Source: Methylobacter sp. (GTDB lineage Bacteria > Pseudomonadota > Gammaproteobacteria > Methylococcales > Methylomonadaceae). From it: 40,898 bases of DNA. The first letter of the stretch is position 1; each line of letters starts with the position of its first letter. This document shows, piece after piece, positions 36,589-40,898 of the stretch. A program made the translations under genes and the position numbers. Location of the stretch: contig JAUYMY010000041.1 in assembly GCA_030699385.1 (NCBI GenBank), positions 1 to 40,898 on the forward strand. Direction: 5' to 3'. The notes under the pieces are model-generated. The model did no database searches. It worked only from the letters and a program-made list of their open reading frames with translations, and was not told the DNA's origin.

Positions 36589-37083
36589 ATGGCTATTATT
36601 AAATTTCAAGGTAAACCGCTTAATACCTGTGGCGAATTACCCGCAGTCGGCACGCAGGCCCCCGCGTTCAGCCTCGCTAGCCGCGAGTTAGTCGACGTGA
36701 CGCTGGCAACTTACGCCGGTAAACGCAAAGTGCTGAACATCGTGCCGAGTCTGGACACGCCGACTTGCGCGGCGTCAACGCGTAAATTTAACCAGAAAGC
36801 AGGGCATCTGGATAATACTGTGGTATTGGTTATTTCTGCCGATCTGCCTTTTGCACAGAATCGTTTTTGCGAAACGGAAGATTTAAAAAACGTCATCCCG
36901 TTGTCAACCTTTCGTTCCAGTTTTGCCAATGATTACGGCGTTAATATTGTCGACACCTTTCTTGCCGGTTTGACAGCGCGGGCGATAGTGGTCATCGATG
37001 AAAACGACCAGGTGATTTATACGCAACTGGTTGCTGAAGTCGCCGATGAACCGGACTATGAAAGCGCATTGGCGGTTTTGTAA
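36589..37083 (+). CDS. tpx: Thiol peroxidase (atypical 2-Cys peroxiredoxin)
   Basis: Reduces hydroperoxides using a thioredoxin-dependent disulfide cycle. The protein (164 residues) has the peroxidatic Cys60 in [11 protein letters not shown] and the resolving Cys94 in RFCETEDL, the spacing of E. coli Tpx. The TPTC context with Thr57 and a conserved Arg in LSTFRSSF completes the active site. An AGGAAAAA ribosome site precedes ATG 36589. It faces the minus-strand genes across an 84-bp gap. Confidence 0.95.
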   Translation: MAIIKFQGKPLNTCGELPAVGTQAPAFSLASRELVDVTLATYAGKRKVLNIVPSLDTPTCAASTRKFNQKAGHLDNTVVLVISADLPFAQNRFCETEDLKNVIPLSTFRSSFANDYGVNIVDTFLAGLTARAIVVIDENDQVIYTQLVAEVADEPDYESALAVL

Positions 37084-37122
37084 GGGTTTATAGGTCAAAT
37101 TGACGTAACTATACTAAGTCCT

Positions 37123-37170
37123 TGAAACCAGGTAGTTCCTAAAAAACAATGCAGTGACTACCTAATTTCA
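37123..37170. terminator. Inverted repeat between convergent tpx and GNAT genes
   Basis: TGAAACCAGGTAGT (37123-37136) and ACTACCTAATTTCA (37157-37170) are reverse complements at 12 of 14 positions, with a 20-base spacer. The right arm contains the GNAT stop codon. It sits exactly between convergent genes and may act as a bidirectional terminator, although no good T run is seen. Confidence 0.45.
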
Positions 37171-37647
37171 GGCGATCCATTCCATCAGCCAGTGAAATCC
37201 GCATTCTTCAACAGCAATAAAACCTAAACGTTGATAAAGTCGTAAAGCTGGATTGGTTGTTTCTACATAAAGATGCACGGTTTTTTGTTGTTTTTGTCCG
37301 TCAGCTATTAAATTTTTCAACAAATAACTGCCTATACCTTGATTGCAATAATCGGCTAATAAACTAATGTCGATGAGGTGAAAGTTGTCTGCTTTACGTT
37401 GTAAATACCAACGTCCCACTGGCTTATTATCAAGCAGGATAATGGCGAATTCAGTATCGGGATAATTTTCGTGGTAGTGCCTGCGTTGTAAATCAAACTG
37501 CATGGTTAGAAAAACATTTTTTTGATCATCCGTCCAAGGAAAATAAGCCATTTCAGTGGCGCGTGTTTGTGCATAAAGCTGTTGCAGGAAAGCTATATCC
37601 TGTTCAGTTTCATCACGCAGTGTGAGAGTGTCAAAAATAGCATTCAT
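37168..37647 (-). CDS. GNAT family N-acetyltransferase
   Basis: The 159-residue protein has the GNAT fold: an N-terminal helix region (LTLRDETEQDIAFLQQLYAQTRATEM), the acetyl-CoA loop LADYCNQGIGSYLLKNLI (Q/R-x-x-G-x-G/A type, here NQGIGS) at about 108-118, and the C-terminal TNPALRLYQRLGFIAVEECGFHWLME. The acceptor is unknown. ATG 37647 overlaps the stop of the preceding Tat protein by one base (TAATG), so it is coupled to the locus upstream. It may modify a product of that locus, but that is inference. Confidence 0.85.
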   Translation of the reverse strand: MNAIFDTLTLRDETEQDIAFLQQLYAQTRATEMAYFPWTDDQKNVFLTMQFDLQRRHYHENYPDTEFAIILLDNKPVGRWYLQRKADNFHLIDISLLADYCNQGIGSYLLKNLIADGQKQQKTVHLYVETTNPALRLYQRLGFIAVEECGFHWLMEWIA

Positions 37648-38000
37648 TAAGCGTAATTATCAGTCATCCAGTGGACATCATTTTTAGAATGCACCCAAAA
37701 ATTCAAATGCTGATCGGTTAAATTCACGCTAACGATGCCCTGCTCATCGGCAGTTATTTTTGTTATTGTGTATTTTTTTCCAAAATCGACCACTTGTTGC
37801 CACGATTGCCCATTATTCATTGACACAAGAATGCGCCCATCAAATGTACCACGATATATTTTTTTATTCTGTGTTAAGACGGCGGCATAGTCTGCCGATG
37901 AAAAAACCAGCGGTGCGGCGAGTAATAAACCGACCCCTGTGGCAGATAATTTAAGAAAATGCCGTCTGCTTGTCGCTGGCGGGGACGTTAATTTAGGCAT
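37647..38000 (-). CDS. Small Tat-exported protein with BNR-like motif, function unknown
   Basis: The 117-residue protein begins with a twin-arginine signal: SRRHFLKL at 11-18, then a hydrophobic stretch (ATGVGLLLAAPLVFSSA). The mature part contains GRILVSMNNGQSWQQV, which looks like one BNR/Asp-box beta unit (S-x-x-x-G-x-x-W). ATG 38000 has TGGAG about eight bases upstream; an earlier ATG at 38051 would put extra residues before the Tat signal. It lies 60 bp downstream of the last tail-collar gene and overlaps the GNAT gene. I recognise no family. Confidence 0.75.
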   Translation of the reverse strand: MPKLTSPPATSRRHFLKLSATGVGLLLAAPLVFSSADYAAVLTQNKKIYRGTFDGRILVSMNNGQSWQQVVDFGKKYTITKITADEQGIVSVNLTDQHLNFWVHSKNDVHWMTDNYA

Positions 38001-38060
38001 GATAATCTCCAAAAAATGTAGGTGGCTTAATGGATAGACATAAACGCCCATCTTATAAAG

Positions 38061-38573
38061 CTAAGTCTGCTGCGGAAAAGTTCCAGTCAAAGAAATAATA
38101 TAATTTATGCACAAATAAGGCTGCATATTGTTATGCGCTTGATTGCTTCCCGCAGCGGCTAACCCCCCCGTAGCCATCGTGGTGTTGCTAGCGCTATGAA
38201 ACGCTTTCGCCAGTGCAGTGCCAACTAGCGGTGCGGCAATGAAATTATGGGTGGCAGTCGAGCGGGTGCCTGCCCCCGCATAAGCCGCTTGATTGTGACT
38301 GTGTGAAGGTATTTGAGCAACGGTTAAGGTTTCGTTTTCCGCCCCTCCCATGACGCCGATACTAAAGCTATTGCTTTGGTGTAGCGGCGCCCGTCCTCTT
38401 AGGTCGGGTAAGGCAAACGTGTTTTGCCCATCGCCACCGTAAGTCGTGCCGATAAGCGCGAATAAAATATCGTAGTCTACAATAGCCAGCAATTGTCCTT
38501 CGCAAAACATCCAGTTCAGAGGGGCGTAGTTACCCGCGAAGAGTCTAATTTCACCGATATAAGGTTGCGCCAT
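38061..38573 (-). CDS. Phage tail-collar domain protein (MdpB-like), copy 3
   Basis: The 170-residue protein has an N-terminal tail-collar domain (PF07484-like): PYIGEIRLFAGNYAPLNWMFCEGQLLAI, then GTTYGGDGQNTFALPDLRGRAPLHQ. A Ser/Thr/Asn-rich half follows, with SHSHNQAAYAG and the ending AHNNMQPYLCINYIISLTG. This is the microcystin-dependent protein (COG4675) layout, whose function is unknown. It is the last of three tandem paralogues, 15 bp after the second. AGAGAGA precedes the start. Confidence 0.9.
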   Translation of the reverse strand: MAQPYIGEIRLFAGNYAPLNWMFCEGQLLAIVDYDILFALIGTTYGGDGQNTFALPDLRGRAPLHQSNSFSIGVMGGAENETLTVAQIPSHSHNQAAYAGAGTRSTATHNFIAAPLVGTALAKAFHSASNTTMATGGLAAAGSNQAHNNMQPYLCINYIISLTGTFPQQT

Positions 38574-38588
38574 GATGTGTCTCTCTTT

Positions 38589-39113
38589 TTAGGAGCGTTG
38601 AGGAAATGCGCCTACCAAGGCGATAATAAAATTTAACGCCAAATACGGCTGCACATTGTTATGCGCTTGGGGTGTGCTATTGCCCGCTACTGAACCCATA
38701 GTCGTGTTACCTACGTTGTTGAATGCTTTGGCCGTGGTCGTACCGACAACCGGAGTGCTTGCCAGATAATTATTGGCAGGATTGCTGGTTGTCCCCACGC
38801 CGTCGAACGCACTCATGGTGTGGGGATGAGCCGGTATATTTGCAGTAAGCAGTGTTACCGTGCTTTCGCCGCCAATTTCGCCTAAAGCATGTGGATTAAG
38901 TGCAGGAACTGGATTACGATGAATTGGTACTCTGGCTTGTAAATTGGGCAAGGCAAACGTTAAGGTTCCATTCCCCCCGTAAGTTGTCCCTAGGATAGAA
39001 AATAGAGCGGTATTTGATGAAATAGCTAAAATCTGCCCGTTGCAAAAAGCCCAACCGGCTGGTTCAAAATTGAACCCGCAGATGCGAATCTCACCAATAA
39101 ATGGATCTGCCAT
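38589..39113 (-). CDS. Phage tail-collar domain protein (MdpB-like), copy 2
   Basis: This middle paralogue (174 residues) shares the same architecture: PFIGEIRICGFNFEPAGWAFCNGQIL, GTTYGGNGTLTFALPNLQARVPIH, a HPHTMSAFDGV His-rich turn and the AHNNVQPYLALNFIIALVG end. ACGAGG precedes ATG 39113, as for copy 1. It differs from copies 1 and 3 at many positions (e.g. LQARVPIHRNP versus LRGRIPLHFGA), so the duplication is old. Confidence 0.9.
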   Translation of the reverse strand: MADPFIGEIRICGFNFEPAGWAFCNGQILAISSNTALFSILGTTYGGNGTLTFALPNLQARVPIHRNPVPALNPHALGEIGGESTVTLLTANIPAHPHTMSAFDGVGTTSNPANNYLASTPVVGTTTAKAFNNVGNTTMGSVAGNSTPQAHNNVQPYLALNFIIALVGAFPQRS

Positions 39114-39136
39114 AACCGTGTACCTCGTAAGTTGTG

Positions 39137-39655
39137 TTAGTTGCGTGGTGGAAATAGGCCTTGCAAGGCAATTACAAAATTGAGTGTCAGATAAGGCATC
39201 ATATTATTGTGTGCCTGCGATCCACCCACAACATCCAAACTGCCTGCAGCCATGCTGGTGTTAGCAACTGCGCTAAACGCTTTAGCCGCTGTCGTTCCAA
39301 AAACAGGCGTGGCGACAAAATGACTGCTGGCGCTTGATGCTGTTGCAAAGCCGTTAGACGCATCAGGGGAATTGTGCGAATGCGTGTGTGCAGTTTCGTT
39401 AGCGGTTAAGGTGTGCGTTAGTTCACCACCCAGTTGACCAAGACCCACACCCGCACCGAAATGGAGAGGAATCCTACCTCTAAGATCAGGGAGTGCGAAG
39501 TTCGTTGTGCCATTTCCGCCATAGGCTGTACCTAATAGTGAATACAACGCTGCATTTTGAACAGTCGGCAATAACTGTCCGTTACACATTGCCCAGCCTG
39601 GAGGCGGAAAGTTAAAAGAGCAAAGACGTATTTCGCCTAAAAAGGGTTCTGACAT
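39137..39655 (-). CDS. Phage tail-collar domain protein (MdpB-like), copy 1
   Basis: First of the three in transcription order (172 residues): PFLGEIRLCSFNFPPPGWAMCNGQLL, GTAYGGNGTTNFALPDLRGRIPLH, HTHSHNSPDAS and AHNNMMPYLTLNFVIALQG. ACGAGG lies upstream of ATG 39655. In phages such collars sit at the base of tail fibres, but no phage structural genes are nearby, so it is a free-standing bacterial version. It lies 51 bp after the collagen-like gene. Confidence 0.9.
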   Translation of the reverse strand: MSEPFLGEIRLCSFNFPPPGWAMCNGQLLPTVQNAALYSLLGTAYGGNGTTNFALPDLRGRIPLHFGAGVGLGQLGGELTHTLTANETAHTHSHNSPDASNGFATASSASSHFVATPVFGTTAAKAFSAVANTSMAAGSLDVVGGSQAHNNMMPYLTLNFVIALQGLFPPRN

Positions 39656-39706
39656 GATAAACCTCGTATTATTTCCATGCTTGAGTTAGCGTGTAATTTG
39701 CCTGAC

Positions 39707-40898
39707 TTATAAGCAGCTGACAGAAACAGCAAGACCGGCATCCGTAGCGGGGCCGGTACTCACTAAATAATCCAGCTTATCGTTAGTGTTCACCGTGATA
39801 GTAGCGGCTGAGCTGCATACATTGCCACTCAACATACAACTGACGGCGGTATCGGCACCGTTGTTGCGCAACATAATCATAGTGCCCGCCTGAAAGCTTC
39901 CAGATGACACGGTGGCTACCAATCCGCTCATCGTACAACCCTGCGGCATGGGAAACATAACCAGATTTTCAGCATTGGGGTTACCATCATCGACCGATTG
40001 CGCATTAGACCCTGTAATAGAAAAGACAGGTTTAATGTTTGCACTAACGTTTATGCTGGCATTAAAACGGCTGCTTGATGACCCTGACCCTGCAGGCCCC
40101 TGTGGTCCAGTTGCACCGGTTAATCCTTGCAATCCTTGTGACCCGGTGGCTCCGGTTAAACCAATCGGACCTTGCGGACCCACTGCTCCCGTTAATCCTT
40201 GTGAGCCTGTGGCTCCAGTTGGGCCGGTTAAACCAATCGGACCTTGCGAACCCACTGCGCCCGTTGCCCCAACATCACCGGTTAATCCTTGCAATCCTTG
40301 TGAGCCTGTGGCTCCGGTTGGGCCGGTTAAACCAATCGGACCTTGTGGACCCACTGCGCCCGTTGCGCCAACATCACCGGTTAATCCTTGCAATCCTTGC
40401 GAGCCTGTGGCTCCGGTTGGGCCGGTTAAACCCATCGGACCTTGGGAACCCACTGCGCCCGTTGCTCCAACATCACCGGTTAACCCTTGCAGTCCTTGCG
40501 GGCCAGTTGGGCCGGTTAAACCAATCGGGCCTTGCGAACCCACTGCGCCCGTTGCGCCAATATCACCGGTTAACCCTTGCAGTCCTTGCGAACCAACTGC
40601 TCCTGTTGCCCCAACATCACCGGTTAATCCTTGTAATCCTTGTGGGCCCATATCTCCCTTATTAAAAATAATTTTTGTTTCTGCTCCATTAAAAAACGAA
40701 GAGCTACTTAACGCAGTAACGGTGAATTGTAGTGGTGAGCTGTTGGTCATTGCCAAAGTCAAATTATGACTATTCAAAGCACCTTGCATTGCTGTTGGAA
40801 TAATCAATTTTCCATCAGAAACGTTGTAACTGGCATCTTCGCTATCTTCGGCATTAAAGGTACTTTCCAATTGATAAATTTGACCTCCATATAACGGT
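39707..40898 (-). CDS. Collagen-like triple-helix repeat protein, 5' end beyond window
   Basis: The frame stays open to the window edge (codons read [11 protein letters not shown] upstream of a possible TTG at 40870), so the N-terminus is missing. From the TTG numbering, residues 1-70 form a beta-rich N-terminal part ([18 protein letters not shown]), 72-263 are about 63 uninterrupted Gly-X-Y triplets, and 264-387 form a C-terminal globular domain with four Cys ([20 protein letters not shown]). The triplets repeat in longer blocks ([20 protein letters not shown]). It should trimerise into a stiff stalk. Export is likely, but no signal is visible because the start is cut. It heads the run of tail-collar genes. 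Confidence 0.88.
   Translation of the reverse strand, partial: PLYGGQIYQLESTFNAEDSEDASYNVSDGKLIIPTAMQGALNSHNLTLAMTNSSPLQFTVTALSSSSFFNGAETKIIFNKGDMGPQGLQGLTGDVGATGAVGSQGLQGLTGDIGATGAVGSQGPIGLTGPTGPQGLQGLTGDVGATGAVGSQGPMGLTGPTGATGSQGLQGLTGDVGATGAVGPQGPIGLTGPTGATGSQGLQGLTGDVGATGAVGSQGPIGLTGPTGATGSQGLTGAVGPQGPIGLTGATGSQGLQGLTGATGPQGPAGSGSSSSRFNASINVSANIKPVFSITGSNAQSVDDGNPNAENLVMFPMPQGCTMSGLVATVSSGSFQAGTMIMLRNNGADTAVSCMLSGNVCSSAATITVNTNDKLDYLVSTGPATDAGLAVSVSCL
40082..40657 (-). repeat. Collagen-coding internal repeats (about 27- to 99-bp units)
   Basis: Coding DNA for the Gly-X-Y stretch repeats nearly identical blocks. The most regular unit, about 99 bp, encodes [20 protein letters not shown] and then [13 protein letters not shown], and partial units lie around it. 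Such repeats are prone to copy-number change by slippage or recombination. Confidence 0.88.

Noticed and set aside
39912..40769. Long plus-strand ORF rich in Pro-Cys-Asn (and a second one at 40075-40665)
   Set aside because: These are antisense readings of the Gly-X-Y repeats; the repeat keeps stop codons out of several frames. The minus-strand frame makes a coherent collagen-like protein.
37168..40898. Prophage or contractile injection system suggested by the tail-collar proteins
   Set aside because: No sheath, tube, baseplate, capsid, lysis or integrase gene accompanies them in the window. The part beyond 40898 is unseen, so this is only a provisional rejection.

Overview
The window looks like chromosomal DNA of a flagellated, piliated gammaproteobacterium. 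Three gene orders typical of that class are present: dnaB-alr, tgt-yajC-secD-secF and ndk-rlmN-pilW-hisS-yfgM-bamB-der. Base composition and the style of the intergenic repeats remind me of Methylococcales (methanotrophs). That is an impression only, because no lineage-defining gene such as a methane monooxygenase is in view.

Layout. (1) 1-141: tandem 9-bp repeats upstream of dnaB. (2) 212-3729: dnaB, interrupted in its Walker A motif by a full-length LAGLIDADG intein, then alr with overlapping stop and start. (3) 3777-9976: a complete pseudaminic acid pathway, pseB-pseC-pseF-methylase-pseG/pseH fusion-pseI. (4) 10068-11317: an internally deleted HepT-like remnant and a SAM methyltransferase with a C-terminal Trm112-like segment. 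(5) 11384-14934: flagellar filament genes (flagellin, flaG, fliD, fliS, fliT-like), opened by a well-formed sigma-28 promoter. (6) 15018-17796, minus strand: exopolyphosphatase ppx and an anchored protein of unknown function. (7) 17938-20560: an ABC exporter pair and a convergent TetR regulator, with a repeat-rich gap between them. (8) 20660-24338: a small putative lipoprotein, the AMPylase selO and a dctA-type transporter. (9) 24671-29045: tgt and the Sec accessory genes. (10) 29134-37083: ndk to der, then tpx. (11) 37168-40898, minus strand: an unusual run of a collagen-like protein (cut by the window end), three tail-collar paralogues, a Tat-exported small protein and a GNAT acetyltransferase.

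How the parts fit. Regions 3 to 5 probably form one unit: the sugar genes make CMP-pseudaminic acid (probably with a methylated variant), and the flagellin next door is the likely acceptor. No Maf-type glycosyltransferase is present, so the transfer step must be encoded elsewhere. YajC, SecD and SecF serve the Sec translocon, YfgM is an ancillary Sec factor and BamB serves outer-membrane protein assembly, so regions 9 and 10 carry much of the envelope-biogenesis machinery.

The best candidate for an undescribed system is the minus-strand locus at the right end: a protein with about 63 uninterrupted Gly-X-Y triplets, three phage-tail-collar proteins, a Tat substrate and an acetyltransferase, closely spaced and co-oriented with no other phage genes. 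The intergenic gaps also hold several families of short repeats and palindromes, some of which recur in more than one gap.
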